DNA of 16,155 bases from an uncultured Bifidobacterium sp. GTDB lineage: Bacteria > Actinomycetota > Actinomycetes > Actinomycetales > Bifidobacteriaceae. Below are positions 5,568 to 14,788 of this stretch, in pieces; the stretch's first letter is position 1, and every line of letters starts with the position of its first letter. The stretch lies in assembly GCF_949292005.1 (NCBI RefSeq), contig NZ_CASEXV010000046.1:1-16155 (forward strand), given 5' to 3'. The notes beneath the pieces are model-generated. The model saw only the letters and a list, made by a program, of their open reading frames with translations, did no database searches and was not told the DNA's origin. A program made the position numbers and the translations under genes.

Positions 5568-7855
5568 CGCTTATTCCCTCCATCGTCAAGGCCGAGCGCA
5601 TCGCGCAGAAAATCCCGTTGAAGTATCAGAAGGTTCCTGGCCACGGTCTCGTCGTTGGTCATATGTGTGATCCCGATCAAGGGCAGGAAGGTGTGCGGTC
5701 TGCCCGCCGCCATAAGCGCCTGCGACAACCGCAGCGAGTGGGCTATGGTCACGTTGTCGTCGGCGAAACCGTGAATGAGCATCAGCGGACGGCGCAGTTG
5801 GGAGGCGTCGTCGATGAGGCTGTTGCGCCGGTACACATCCGGATCCAATCCCAGATAACGCTCGGTGTAATGAGTGTCGTACAACGTCCAGTCCGTCGGC
5901 GGAGCGCCAGCGCAGGCTGCGTGGAACACATCCGGCGCGTCGATGACCGCCAGTGCCGACAGGAATCCCCCATACGACCAACCAATCATCGCCACCCTGT
6001 TCAGATCAGCCTCGGGTGCGACCTCGGGCAACGCCCGCACGGCCTCGATCTGGTCAGCGAGGGTGATGTTCTTCATATCGTCGACGATCTCACGGTCCCA
6101 TAGCGGTCCGCGTCCGGTGGTCCCACGGCCATCCGCCGTGACGACGAGGAAGCCTTGGTTCGCCCACCATTGCGAATCCCAGTGATACGCCTGGCTGAAC
6201 ACGGCCTGCTGAAAACCGGGACCACCATAGGGGTGCATGAGGACCGGGAGCGAGGCCGCCGCGGCGTAGGGGCTATCCGCGCTGGGCCGGGTGATCGCCG
6301 CGATCAGACGATGCCGGCCAAGCCGCACGAACGTGGTCGTGGGAACGAATCCGGGAACGGCGGAATGATTGGCGATCGGCGCATGGACGGACTCCGTGTA
6401 GGAGTCTCTCGCATGCGTGAAGGTATGGACCATGCTCGACCGCGGATGCTCCATGTCCCTCCCCGACAGAACCATCCCATCGCCATGACGGCTTGCGGTC
6501 CACACCCCGGGACGCGACGACACCGGCAGAACCGTTCTGGGACGGCCGTCCGCATAGTCGACGGTCGCCACGTCCATGCTGCGGGCATCATGACGGTCGG
6601 CGTCACCGGCCCACGGCCCGCACACCCCGACTCCCTCGCGCGTAGTACGCTGGACGACCACCAGCACATCGCTTTCCCCCACATCGAGAAGCTCCCTGAC
6701 CTGCCACCCCTCGGGCGTGAAGGGCACCCCGTCGAGAGTGAGCCGGTTGGTGTCCGACTCCATGTCGTTCATCGCGCATATCAACCGTCCGTCCGGCGTG
6801 CGCGCGGGCGTGCCGGGTATGAGATCGAGCCATTGCGGATTCTTGTGGCTTTCAAGAAGCGTGGTGGACCCGTCGGACCGCACGGCACGAACCTGATCGC
6901 GGCTCTGCCGACGGTTCTGGACAAGAATCACCGGATCGAAGGTGCCGGTCCAGTTCACGGCCGCAAGATACTCATACTCATCCGCATCCCATACCACTGG
7001 CCGCGATTCGTATCCCGACACCACATCGGAACCGTCGATAGACAAATCGACCACCGTCAGATGAACAACGGCATTGTGCGTCAACGCGCGAGGATAGCGA
7101 CGGGCGGACTGGGGCGTCTCGGGATCGGCCGGGGCACTCGTGTACCACACCGGCTCCTTAGACGAGTCGAAATCCTCGACTAACAGATGACGTGAGTCCG
7201 GCGACCACCAGAAACCGTCGTATCGATCCATCTCCTCGCCGGCGGCGAATTCGGCGAGACCCACGACCTGTGTCTCCGGAGCGTCGTCGGGCAAAGGGAG
7301 AACCGCGCAACGCCCGACGACCCGCATATGGTCGTCGACATCGAGCACGACCAAGCGCCGTCCGGTGGTATACAGCACATGTCGTCCATCGGGGGATATC
7401 CGGGGATTGAGGATCGGTGCCCACTCAGCCCCGGCGGCAATCTGCGAGTCGAGCATCATTGGTTGGCGCTCGCCCCCGCCTTGGGCATCCACCATGAACA
7501 GGTGACCGCCGAGGGTAAAGACCACCCGCACTCCGACGGCATCCACATCGTACGACACGATGCCCTCCCCTCCCTCACGGGCACGCTCACGGCGGGCCTT
7601 CTCCTCATCGGGGATATCCTCGGCGGCGACATTCCTCAACAGGATCCGGGGGTCGGCGAGCAGAACCTCACGGCCGGATCCATCATTCCCGTCGACCAGA
7701 CTGAGCCACAGCGAGCAGACCAGATCCTCCGGTCCGGACGAGCGCAGGAAAAGCGCGCGCGACCCGTCGCCGACAACACGCGCGGACCGGGGGGCACCAC
7801 AGGTGAAACGGAGCGTGCGCGCCTTGCGGGCCGGATATTCCTCAAAAATGTCCAT
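5564..7855 (-). CDS. Dipeptidyl peptidase IV-type S9 family prolyl oligopeptidase
   Basis: The protein has about 763 residues. The first two thirds resemble a DPP IV beta-propeller (FWWSPDSRHLLVEDFD). The C-terminal third is the alpha/beta hydrolase catalytic domain, with DGRGTTGRGPLWDREI and the triad Ser627 (GWSYGGF), Asp699 (HGFADDN) and His731 (GITHM). The Asp-to-His spacing of 32 is the same as in mammalian DPP IV. Enzymes of this type release Xaa-Pro or Xaa-Ala dipeptides, so it probably helps use proline-rich peptides taken up by the cell. No signal peptide is present. The frame stays open upstream into the fhaA region, but that part is antisense to fhaA; the ATG at 7855 begins the conserved sequence. 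A GTG at 7873 is an alternative start. Its last bases overlap the hydrolase GTG start. Confidence 0.92.
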   Translation of the reverse strand: MDIFEEYPARKARTLRFTCGAPRSARVVGDGSRALFLRSSGPEDLVCSLWLSLVDGNDGSGREVLLADPRILLRNVAAEDIPDEEKARRERAREGGEGIVSYDVDAVGVRVVFTLGGHLFMVDAQGGGERQPMMLDSQIAAGAEWAPILNPRISPDGRHVLYTTGRRLVVLDVDDHMRVVGRCAVLPLPDDAPETQVVGLAEFAAGEEMDRYDGFWWSPDSRHLLVEDFDSSKEPVWYTSAPADPETPQSARRYPRALTHNAVVHLTVVDLSIDGSDVVSGYESRPVVWDADEYEYLAAVNWTGTFDPVILVQNRRQSRDQVRAVRSDGSTTLLESHKNPQWLDLIPGTPARTPDGRLICAMNDMESDTNRLTLDGVPFTPEGWQVRELLDVGESDVLVVVQRTTREGVGVCGPWAGDADRHDARSMDVATVDYADGRPRTVLPVSSRPGVWTASRHGDGMVLSGRDMEHPRSSMVHTFTHARDSYTESVHAPIANHSAVPGFVPTTTFVRLGRHRLIAAITRPSADSPYAAAASLPVLMHPYGGPGFQQAVFSQAYHWDSQWWANQGFLVVTADGRGTTGRGPLWDREIVDDMKNITLADQIEAVRALPEVAPEADLNRVAMIGWSYGGFLSALAVIDAPDVFHAACAGAPPTDWTLYDTHYTERYLGLDPDVYRRNSLIDDASQLRRPLMLIHGFADDNVTIAHSLRLSQALMAAGRPHTFLPLIGITHMTNDETVARNLLILQRDFLRDALGLDDGGNKR

Positions 7856-7862
7856 GAGGAAT

Positions 7863-7868
7863 ACGCTA
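7863..7868 (-). promoter_or_regulatory. Candidate -10 element for a leaderless peptidase transcript
   Basis: Read on the minus strand, TAGCGT lies exactly seven bases before the ATG at 7855, and no Shine-Dalgarno site precedes that ATG. The geometry is the same as at tgt. No clear -35 box was seen. Weak pattern evidence. Confidence 0.3.
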
Positions 7869-7933
7869 CCCACACCGGCACCCAGCCTTGGGCGCTTCAC
7901 GTGCGTCCATGCGGTCCTATGTAATGGAGAAAT

Positions 7934-7946
7934 TGCAAGCATTGCA
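7934..7946. promoter_or_regulatory. Short inverted repeat upstream of the fhaA promoter
   Basis: TGCAA (7934-7938) and TTGCA (7942-7946) are inverted copies around GCA, eight bases before the candidate -35 box. It could bind an activator or repressor of the fhaA-pknB cluster or of the divergent peptidase operon. Only symmetry and position support it. Confidence 0.25.
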
Positions 7947-7954
7947 TCGCTTGG

Positions 7955-7983
7955 TTGGCCCATACCGTCACCCCGCGTAGGAT
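7955..7983 (+). promoter_or_regulatory. Candidate promoter of the fhaA-pknB cluster
   Basis: TTGGCC (7955-7960) and TAGGAT (7978-7983) are 17 bases apart, a good fit to a housekeeping promoter. Transcription would begin near 7990, about 20 bases before the fhaA start, leaving room for the AAAGGGG ribosome-binding site. It is the only promoter-like sequence noticed ahead of the seven genes. Confidence 0.5.
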
Positions 7984-8008
7984 ATGGTGAGAATAGAAAG
8001 GGGTCACC

Positions 8009-8707
8009 ATGAGCGTTCTTGACCGTTTCGAGAAGGGCGTCGAAGGCGCAGTCAACGGTATGTTTGCGAAATTTGGCTCCAAAGACCTTCAGCCAGTGGA
8101 CCTTTCCAGCGCTCTTGAACACGAGATCGATGCCAAGGCCATGCCACTGGGCCGAGACAGGACGGTCGCTCCCAACGAGTATCGGTTCAAGCTCAGCACG
8201 GCGGACTTCGACCGAATCGAGCAGTGGGGCAGCGCCGCCCTGGCCGACGAGCTGGCCGACAACCTCACGAACTACGCCAAAAGCCAGCATTACGCCTTCG
8301 TGGGACCTGTCGTCGTGATATTCGAAGAGGATCTGGACCTCGGCAAAGGCAATTTCACACTCACCTCCGAATCCGTTCAGGGGAACGCCGCGCCCGTGAC
8401 CACCGATGAACAGTCGCAGGACAATCCCGTCATCGAGATCAACGGCACGAAATACGTGCTGACCAGCGAGAAAACCGTTCTCGGCCGCGGCTCCGAATGC
8501 GACATCATCATCGACGACCAGGGGGTGTCCCGCCGACACCTTGAAATCGACATCACTCCCAACGGCGTCGTCGCACGCGATCTGGGGTCGACCAACGGCA
8601 CCTATGTCGAGGGACATAAGGTTCCCGCCGCAACGCTTCTTGACGGCAACACCATCACCATCGGACGAACGCGAATACTCTACTGGGCCTCTCAGGAGCA
8701 GGAGTAA
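8009..8707 (+). CDS. fhaA: FhaA: DUF3662 domain and FHA domain protein
   Basis: The 232-residue protein begins with the FhaA N-terminal domain (MSVLDRFEKGVEGAVNGMF, then a charged alpha/beta region to about residue 115). After a short linker comes a C-terminal FHA domain with GRGSECD (from about residue 159), SRRH (174-177) and DLGSTNGTYV. FHA domains bind phosphothreonine; in mycobacteria FhaA docks on the phosphorylated MviN/MurJ-type protein and restrains peptidoglycan synthesis. The linker is much shorter than in the mycobacterial protein. AAAGGGG before the ATG supports the start. It is the first gene of the cluster, directly behind a candidate promoter and divergent from the peptidase operon. 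No membrane segment is visible. Confidence 0.93.
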   Translation: MSVLDRFEKGVEGAVNGMFAKFGSKDLQPVDLSSALEHEIDAKAMPLGRDRTVAPNEYRFKLSTADFDRIEQWGSAALADELADNLTNYAKSQHYAFVGPVVVIFEEDLDLGKGNFTLTSESVQGNAAPVTTDEQSQDNPVIEINGTKYVLTSEKTVLGRGSECDIIIDDQGVSRRHLEIDITPNGVVARDLGSTNGTYVEGHKVPAATLLDGNTITIGRTRILYWASQEQE

Positions 8708-8734
8708 AGCCGTCCGCCGCGGCCAATCGCACCC

Positions 8735-9271
8735 ATGATCACCGAGCTGACATTCGCCATCCTCAAGTACGGATTCCTGGTACTGCTCTGGGTATTCGTC
8801 GCCCTTGCGATACGCTCCCTGCACCGGGATATCGCAAGTCTCAGCCCGCGTAAGTCTTTATCCCACCGACGCAAGGACAAACTGGCACGCAAAAAGGCCA
8901 GCGAGACGCCAGCTCCGGCCGCATCGGGACCGGCCCACGTGTATCCCTCCACATCGGAGATGGCTGAGCAACCTTCGGGTCCCTCACTGCTGGTTCTTAT
9001 CGACGGACCCGCGGCTGGCGCGTCCGTGCCCCTGACCGGGCAGGCCATCACTCTCGGCCGGTCGTCGTCGAACACCGTGGTGCTCGACGACGAGTTCGTC
9101 TCATCCCATCATGCGCGCGTATACAAGGATCCAAGCACCGGAAACTGGGCGATCGAGGATCTAGGCAGCACCAATGGAACGATTGTCAACCAGCGCCGCA
9201 TAAGCTCTCCCACCATCCTTCCCTCACGGGTTCCCGTGCGCATCGGCGCCACGACTCTTGAGCTGAGGTGA
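8735..9271 (+). CDS. fhaB: FhaB: membrane-anchored FHA domain protein
   Basis: The 178-residue protein starts with a single membrane segment (about residues 6-26), followed by a basic, Ala/Pro-rich linker and an FHA domain. Visible FHA residues are GRSSSN (from residue 108), SSHH (123-126) and DLGSTNGT. The mycobacterial counterpart FhaB/FipA binds phosphothreonine on cell division and kinase-cluster proteins. The membrane segment begins so close to the ATG at 8735 that a later start is unlikely. Even so, no good Shine-Dalgarno site precedes it; the 27 bases after the fhaA stop are GC-rich, so translation may depend on coupling from fhaA. The stop lies four bases before the pstP start. Confidence 0.9.
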   Translation: MITELTFAILKYGFLVLLWVFVALAIRSLHRDIASLSPRKSLSHRRKDKLARKKASETPAPAASGPAHVYPSTSEMAEQPSGPSLLVLIDGPAAGASVPLTGQAITLGRSSSNTVVLDDEFVSSHHARVYKDPSTGNWAIEDLGSTNGTIVNQRRISSPTILPSRVPVRIGATTLELR

Positions 9272-9275
9272 GCGC

Positions 9276-10844
9276 ATGACCGATTCGTCCTCCTCGCGCA
9301 AGCTATTCATGTATTCGACCACCGTCTCGGACGTGGGAACGGTTCGCAGCAACAATCAGGACTCGTCTTTCGCCGGGGAGCATCTCATTGCGATATGCGA
9401 CGGCATGGGTGGCCACGCCGGAGGGGACACGGCGTCGACTATCGCCATCAGGTCCCTGGCCCATGTGGAGCATGACGATCTGGATGATGATGTCGAAGCC
9501 GTGTCCTCGATGATGGAGACATCGGTTATGGCCGCCCACGACGCCATCGTGGGGAAAGCAAAAAGAGAACGGTCCCTCGCCGGAATGGGAACGACTGTCA
9601 CCACCGTCGCGCTTGTGGACAATTACTGGATCCTGGCCCATATCGGCGACTCACGCGCGTATCTTCTCCGCAACGGGCATCTGGGCCGCATGACATCGGA
9701 CCACAGCTACGTCCAGCATCTTATCGACACGGGCCGCATCACTGAGGCGGAAGGACGCAACCATCCGCAGCGCAACGTGGTGATGAGGGTTCTGGGTGAT
9801 TTCGACATCGACCCGCGTCCCGACATCGCCGTTCGGCGCGCATATCCATCAGACCGCTGGCTGCTGTGCTCAGACGGTCTTTGCGGGGTGCTCGAGGATT
9901 CGACGATCGAGCAGATTCTCCGGGACACGCCCGATCTTGAGGATTGCGCGCAGATACTCGTCTCTCTTGCCCTCAAAGCCGGCAGCACGGACAATGTGAC
10001 GGCCGTCGTCGCCGATGCCACACTCGCCCTGAGCTCGACTTCACGTGAGGCCCACAGCCAGACTCCCCTGATCGGCGGGGCGGCGAGCGCGTCCCTCGAG
10101 CCGATAGCCGACATCATCAATGGTCCGGTGGCGTCGTCTCCGGCGTTGCGCACGAACAACGAATCGCCAGCCCAGCGTGCCGCCACTCTGGCTCAGGATG
10201 ATAAAAACTCCGCGATCAACTCTCCCAGAATCGCCCAGCCCTCCTCTGTACGTGAGGAGACGGGCGAGCGTGCGACGCTCGACACCGGGGAAATCCCCGT
10301 CGTGAAGAAAAGCGATGGGAGGCTTACCGCGGATCCCAACGATCCCGATGTGGCGAAAGCCATCCGCAATGAGCAGCTTCGCGAACGGCAGACGACCAAG
10401 AACAGGCACCGGCTAACCAGATGGATCATCGCGACCATCATCGTGCTCACCGTGGCCTCGCTAGCGGTCGGAGGGGCCGCCGCATACCGGTGGAGCCAAT
10501 CGTCCTACTATCTGGGCGAGGCGGACGGTTATGTCTCCATCTATCAGGGCGTCCCCACCAATATCTTCGGATTCAGCCTCTCCCACGAGATCAAGCGGAC
10601 GGACATAGCCGTGTCCTCGCTTCCGGCCGGATGGCGCAATCAACTCGCCAAAGGCATCACCATGAGCACGGTCAATGAAGCGGAGGAACACGCCAAACTC
10701 ATCGAAAGCGAGGCGCAGCACATCAAACGGCAGGATGGCAATGACACGACGTCGGGCTCGGCGTCGTCACCATCCTCATCCTCATCGTCGTCCTCCTCCG
10801 CGTCCCCGTCATCCTCTTCCTCCTCCACTAAAGGAGGCGCCTGA
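9276..10844 (+). CDS. pstP: PstP-type PP2C Ser/Thr protein phosphatase, membrane-anchored
   Basis: The 522-residue protein opens with a complete PP2C domain (to about residue 250). Its metal-site signatures are RSNNQD (Asp29), CDGMGGHAGGD (Asp42), GMGTTVT, AHIGDSRAY, CSDG (Asp200) and DNVTAVV (Asp239). A long linker to about residue 380 leads to one membrane segment (roughly 383-405), then about 75 external residues and a serine-run tail. The enzyme should reverse phosphorylation by the two kinases of the cluster. GAGGTG before the ATG supports the start. The stop overlaps the rodA start by one base (TGATG). The poly-serine end is the odd part and probably varies between strains. Confidence 0.94.
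   Translation: MTDSSSSRKLFMYSTTVSDVGTVRSNNQDSSFAGEHLIAICDGMGGHAGGDTASTIAIRSLAHVEHDDLDDDVEAVSSMMETSVMAAHDAIVGKAKRERSLAGMGTTVTTVALVDNYWILAHIGDSRAYLLRNGHLGRMTSDHSYVQHLIDTGRITEAEGRNHPQRNVVMRVLGDFDIDPRPDIAVRRAYPSDRWLLCSDGLCGVLEDSTIEQILRDTPDLEDCAQILVSLALKAGSTDNVTAVVADATLALSSTSREAHSQTPLIGGAASASLEPIADIINGPVASSPALRTNNESPAQRAATLAQDDKNSAINSPRIAQPSSVREETGERATLDTGEIPVVKKSDGRLTADPNDPDVAKAIRNEQLRERQTTKNRHRLTRWIIATIIVLTVASLAVGGAAAYRWSQSSYYLGEADGYVSIYQGVPTNIFGFSLSHEIKRTDIAVSSLPAGWRNQLAKGITMSTVNEAEEHAKLIESEAQHIKRQDGNDTTSGSASSPSSSSSSSSSASPSSSSSSTKGGA
10752..10829 (+). repeat. Low-complexity serine-codon tract in the 3' end of pstP
   Basis: This stretch is made of TCN triplets (TCC, TCA, TCG) broken by a few Gly, Ala and Pro codons, and encodes the serine-rich tail of PstP. 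Mixed codons make slippage less likely than in a pure repeat, but unequal recombination could change its length in three-base steps. It ends just before the AAAGGAGG ribosome-binding site of rodA. Confidence 0.8.
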
Positions 10845-12280
10845 TGGTGACCACGCGTCTGCGCCAGATATCGCTTCTGCTTTTCTCGATGCTGATTAGT
10901 TTCGTGGGATTCCTCCAGATGTTCGAGCGCACGTGGGGAAAGTTCCCCACACGGTACATGGGGATACTCGCCATCGTCGCCGCGCTGTTCCTCGTCGTAT
11001 GGGGGCTTTTGCTCAAATTCCAGCCTTACGCCAGCCAATCGATCCTTCCCGCGGTTCTTCTGCTGACATCGATCGGCACGATCATGATCGCCAGGATCGA
11101 CAAGAGCAACGGCACCGACGTGGCGTTCCGGCAGCTGATCTGGGTGTGCGTCGCTCTCATCATGGTGGCCCTCATCACCGTCTTCCTTCAGGACTACCGT
11201 CTTCTGCGCAGGTTCTCGTATGTCAGCATGGTGATCGGTCTGCTTCTGCTGCTCTCGCCCATGATTCCCGGTATCGGCAAGCAGGTCGGGGGCGCCCGGA
11301 TCTGGATTGGAATCGGAAGCCACACCATGCAGCCGGGCGAGTTCGCGAAGCTGTTTCTCGCGTTCTTCTTCGCCGCATATCTTTTCGACCACCGCGACCA
11401 GCTGGCAGTCGGCGGACGCAAGATCATGGGGATACAACTTCCCAGACTCCGGGACATGGGACCGATCATCGTTGTGTGGGTGGCGTCGATGGGCGTTCTT
11501 GTCCTCCAGCATGATCTGGGGACATCGCTGATGTTCTTCGCCATGTTCGTATCCATGCTCTACGTCGCCACAGGTCGGAAAAGCTGGCTTGCCATCGGCT
11601 TCGTGGCCTTTGCCGCGGGAAGTTTCCTCGCAATCCGTCTTTTCGCCCATGTCGGATACCGCATCCAAGCGTGGCTTCATCCTTTCGACTCCAAGATTTA
11701 CAATATGGGAATTGGGGGCTCGGGACAGATCGTGTCCGGGCTGTTCGGCATGGCCTCAGGGGGTTTATTGGGAACGGGATTGGGTCGGGGACACCCAGCG
11801 CTGACTCCGCTGGCGAATTCTGACTTCATTTATGCGTCCCTAGGTGAGGAATTGGGTCTGGTCGGGCTTATGGCGATTCTGGTGCTCTATCTGATTGTCA
11901 TCACCTCAGGCTTGATCACCGCGATGAAGATCAAGGATGGTTTTGGAAAGCTTCTGGCATCCGGCCTGATGTTCACCATGGCCTTTCAGGTCTTCACAGT
12001 GGTTGGCGGCATCACGCTCGTGATTCCCCTCACCGGCCTCACCCTCCCCTACGTGGCGGCAGGAGGCTCGTCCCTTATGGCGAACTACATTCTCGCTGCG
12101 CTGCTCATCGTGATTTCGAATGCCGCGAACAAATCCGTCGCCGACGTGTCCTCGGACACCTTCCGGTATGAGGCTTTGACCGCGCTTCGGGACCGCGACC
12201 GCAATAACACAGAGCCCGAACGGAGACGGCCAAGGACGGTGCACTCCGACGACACGACAACGAGGGGGCTGGCATCATGA
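10844..12280 (+). CDS. rodA: SEDS-family peptidoglycan glycosyltransferase (RodA/FtsW)
   Basis: The 478-residue protein is almost entirely hydrophobic, with about ten to twelve membrane segments. It carries SEDS signatures: PGEFAKLFLAFFFAAYL, QHDLGTSLMFF, the loop SDFIYASLGEELGLVG and the C-terminal GGSSLMANYILAALLIVISN. Asp327 of SDFIY corresponds to the aspartate essential for glycan polymerisation in RodA. SEDS proteins polymerise lipid II, working with a class B penicillin-binding protein, here the next gene. A perfect AAAGGAGG lies six bases before the ATG inside the end of pstP, and the stop overlaps the pbpA start as ATGA. A charged tail of about 45 residues (RDRDRNNTEPERRRP) should be cytoplasmic. 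RodA is chosen over FtsW from cluster position. Confidence 0.93.
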   Translation: MVTTRLRQISLLLFSMLISFVGFLQMFERTWGKFPTRYMGILAIVAALFLVVWGLLLKFQPYASQSILPAVLLLTSIGTIMIARIDKSNGTDVAFRQLIWVCVALIMVALITVFLQDYRLLRRFSYVSMVIGLLLLLSPMIPGIGKQVGGARIWIGIGSHTMQPGEFAKLFLAFFFAAYLFDHRDQLAVGGRKIMGIQLPRLRDMGPIIVVWVASMGVLVLQHDLGTSLMFFAMFVSMLYVATGRKSWLAIGFVAFAAGSFLAIRLFAHVGYRIQAWLHPFDSKIYNMGIGGSGQIVSGLFGMASGGLLGTGLGRGHPALTPLANSDFIYASLGEELGLVGLMAILVLYLIVITSGLITAMKIKDGFGKLLASGLMFTMAFQVFTVVGGITLVIPLTGLTLPYVAAGGSSLMANYILAALLIVISNAANKSVADVSSDTFRYEALTALRDRDRNNTEPERRRPRTVHSDDTTTRGLAS

Positions 12281-13743
12281 ACAATTATCTTCGGCAAGTA
12301 TTCGTGGCCGTGGTCGTCTTGTTTGTTGTTCTGGCGGGATCATCGACCATCATCACGGCGATTCGGGCGGACACGCTCAGCTCCGACCCGCGCAACGGAC
12401 GAACCCTGTACCACGAGTTCGATGCACCCCGAGGTGCGATACTGACCTCCGACGGAACCGTTCTCGCAGAATCGACCGCGGTGAACGACGCCTTCAAATA
12501 CCAGCGCAAATACACATCGGGAGCCGTCTACGCAGCGGTTACCGGCTACTTCTCCATAAGCCAGAACGCGGACAGAGGAATCGAGGCCTCCCGCGGAAAG
12601 CTTCTGAGCGGACAATCGAACACGCTGTTCTGGCAGAAGTTCAAATCGCTGTTCACAAGCGGAAAGAACCAGGGAGCGACAATCGAGACCTCGATCGACA
12701 CCAAGCTTCAGACACTGGCGTACAAGCTTCTGAAGGGCAAGGACGCGTCTCTGGTGGCAATCGAGCCAAGCACCGGACGAATCAAGGCGATGGTCAGCAC
12801 TCCCAGCTACGATCCGAACGTTCTGGCATCCCATGACACCACCGCGGTGAACAAGGCGTACTCCTCCCTGACCTCGGATTCCAGCAACCCCATGCTCAAC
12901 AGGGCGACGTCGGAGCTGTATCCCCCCGGATCGACCTTCAAAACCGTCGTTGCCGCCGCCGCTTTGGAAACCGGGAAATACACCCCAAGCACCATGATTT
13001 CCGCGGGATCAAGCTACACGCTTCCCGGCACCAGCACCAAGCTGACCAACGTCGCGCATCAGGCCAATGGAGTGAACGGCAAGATCTCCTTCGAGGACGC
13101 CCTCGCTTACTCTTCTAACACGGCCTTCGCGCAACTGGGCGTGAAGCTCGGGGATTCGGCCGTCTCCGCGCAAGCCAAGAAACTGGGATTCGGCAAATCC
13201 ATCACGTTGGATGGGTCCAATTCGACGGGCCTGCCCATCAAGGCCGTCTCGTCCTCCTTCCCGACCGGTGTATCGGACGATAAGGTCGCCCTCGCGTCAA
13301 TCGGACAGGGAGACACTCTGGAGACCCCTCTTCAGAACGCGATGATTGCCGCGGCCATCGCGAACAAGGGCACGCTTATGCAACCCACTCTGGTCGACTG
13401 CGTGCGCTCCAGCGACCTGACGGTGTTGTCGCAGACAACTCCGACCGTCATGTCCAAGGCGTTCAGCGAAAGCACCGCCACCCAGCTGACCACTATGATG
13501 GAGGCCGTCGTCTCCAAGGAGTTCACATCCCTCTCCATTGATGGCGTGAAAGTCGCAGCCAAAACCGGAACCGCGCAGATCGGGACGGACAACAGCTCGA
13601 TCGACGGGTGGGTCATAGGATTCGCCCCAGCGGACGATCCGAAAATCGCCATAGCCGTCGTGATCCACAATGTCGATGAATTGGCATCGTATTCCGTGGG
13701 TCCCATCATGAAGCAGGTGATGGAGGAGGCGCTCAAGGAATGA
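12277..13743 (+). CDS. pbpA: Class B penicillin-binding protein (PbpA), peptidoglycan transpeptidase
   Basis: The 488-residue protein has one N-terminal membrane segment (about residues 6-28), a short pedestal region with the conserved PRGAIL motif, and a transpeptidase domain. Active-site motifs are SxxK at Ser219-Lys222 (PGSTFK), SxN at Ser279-Asn281 (YSSN) and KTG at Lys429 (AAKTGTAQ). It should crosslink peptidoglycan outside the membrane and be the target of beta-lactams, paired with the SEDS enzyme encoded just before it. Both ends overlap neighbours by four bases (ATGA with rodA and with pknA), so translation of the three is probably coupled. AGGGGG precedes the start. Confidence 0.95.
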   Translation: MNNYLRQVFVAVVVLFVVLAGSSTIITAIRADTLSSDPRNGRTLYHEFDAPRGAILTSDGTVLAESTAVNDAFKYQRKYTSGAVYAAVTGYFSISQNADRGIEASRGKLLSGQSNTLFWQKFKSLFTSGKNQGATIETSIDTKLQTLAYKLLKGKDASLVAIEPSTGRIKAMVSTPSYDPNVLASHDTTAVNKAYSSLTSDSSNPMLNRATSELYPPGSTFKTVVAAAALETGKYTPSTMISAGSSYTLPGTSTKLTNVAHQANGVNGKISFEDALAYSSNTAFAQLGVKLGDSAVSAQAKKLGFGKSITLDGSNSTGLPIKAVSSSFPTGVSDDKVALASIGQGDTLETPLQNAMIAAAIANKGTLMQPTLVDCVRSSDLTVLSQTTPTVMSKAFSESTATQLTTMMEAVVSKEFTSLSIDGVKVAAKTGTAQIGTDNSSIDGWVIGFAPADDPKIAIAVVIHNVDELASYSVGPIMKQVMEEALKE

Positions 13744-14788
13744 AGCTCATCGAGGGACAGCTCATCCACGGACGTTACCGGCTTGACCACCGTCTGGCCC
13801 AGGGGGGAATGGGTGAGGTCTGGAAGGGCTACGACATCCAGCTGGACAGGCCGGTCGCCATCAAAGCCCTTCGAGGCGACACCGGTGACGTTGAGGTCAA
13901 GCTCCGTCGTCTCAGAACGGAAGCGCACAATTCCGCCAACCTCGCGCATCCCAACATCGCCGCGCTGTTCGAATACTACGAGCACAACGGCATTGGATTC
14001 CTCATCATGGAGTATGTGCCGAGCAAGTCCTTGGCCGACATCTACCACGAGCGTGGAGCCATGCCTCCCACCGAGCTTCTTCCGATTCTGATGCAGACTG
14101 CACGGGGACTTTTCGTGGCGCATTCGCATGGAGTCATCCATCGTGACGTGAAACCGGCGAACATCATGGTCGCCGATGACGGGGAGGTCAAAATCACCGA
14201 TTTTGGCGTATCCTACTCGACGAATCAGGAGCAGATCACCCAAGACGGCATGGTCGTGGGGACGGCGCAGTACATCTCTCCCGAACAGGCCCAAGGCAAG
14301 CAGGCGACCCCCCAGTCGGACATCTACTCTCTGGGCGTCGTGGCTTATGAGGGGCTCTGCGGACACCGTCCATTCACAGGAACCACCGCTGTGGACATAG
14401 CCGCCGCGCACGTCAACGACGTCGTGCCACCTCTGCCGGATTCCGTGGATCTCCAGCTCAATCTTTTCGTCATGTCCATGCTGTCGAAGGACCCCGCCGA
14501 CAGACCTCAGGACGCTTTGGTGGTGTCAAGGACGCTGTCCCGCATCGAACGCCGTCTACTGGATGAGCAGACCCTTCTACGCGACGCTCCGACGATTGTG
14601 GGAACGGGAGGACAGCTTCCCCGCGTCGTCGCGAGTGCACCCCATCGCGGAACGATGCTGGAGTCGACATCGTCCTCCGAATCGTCGAACCCCTCCGATG
14701 AGGAGGACTCACGTGATGCGAACGCCACACCGCGATCCCATCGCCGATCAAAGCCGGCCCACGCTCGGATCGACTGGAAGGAACAGTA

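Noticed and set aside
4491..5621. Long plus-strand frame of 376 codons
   Set aside because: It is antisense to the hydrolase with its intact triad. The product is rich in Arg, His and Pro, resembles no known family, and is a usual artefact in high-GC DNA.
6155..7183. Plus-strand frame of 342 codons
   Set aside because: It lies entirely opposite the DPP IV-type peptidase, has the same Arg/His-rich shadow composition and no ribosome-binding site.
7856..8824. N-terminal extension of the peptidase frame on the minus strand
   Set aside because: The frame is open but antisense to fhaA and crosses the promoter region. The conserved peptidase sequence begins at the ATG at 7855.
10640..11680. Minus-strand frame of 346 codons, very rich in Asp, Glu and His
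   Set aside because: It is opposite pstP and rodA. The acidic run is the complement of serine codons and hydrophobic segments, not a real protein.
13332..14411. Minus-strand frame of 359 codons
   Set aside because: It is opposite pbpA and pknA, both of which carry full catalytic motifs.
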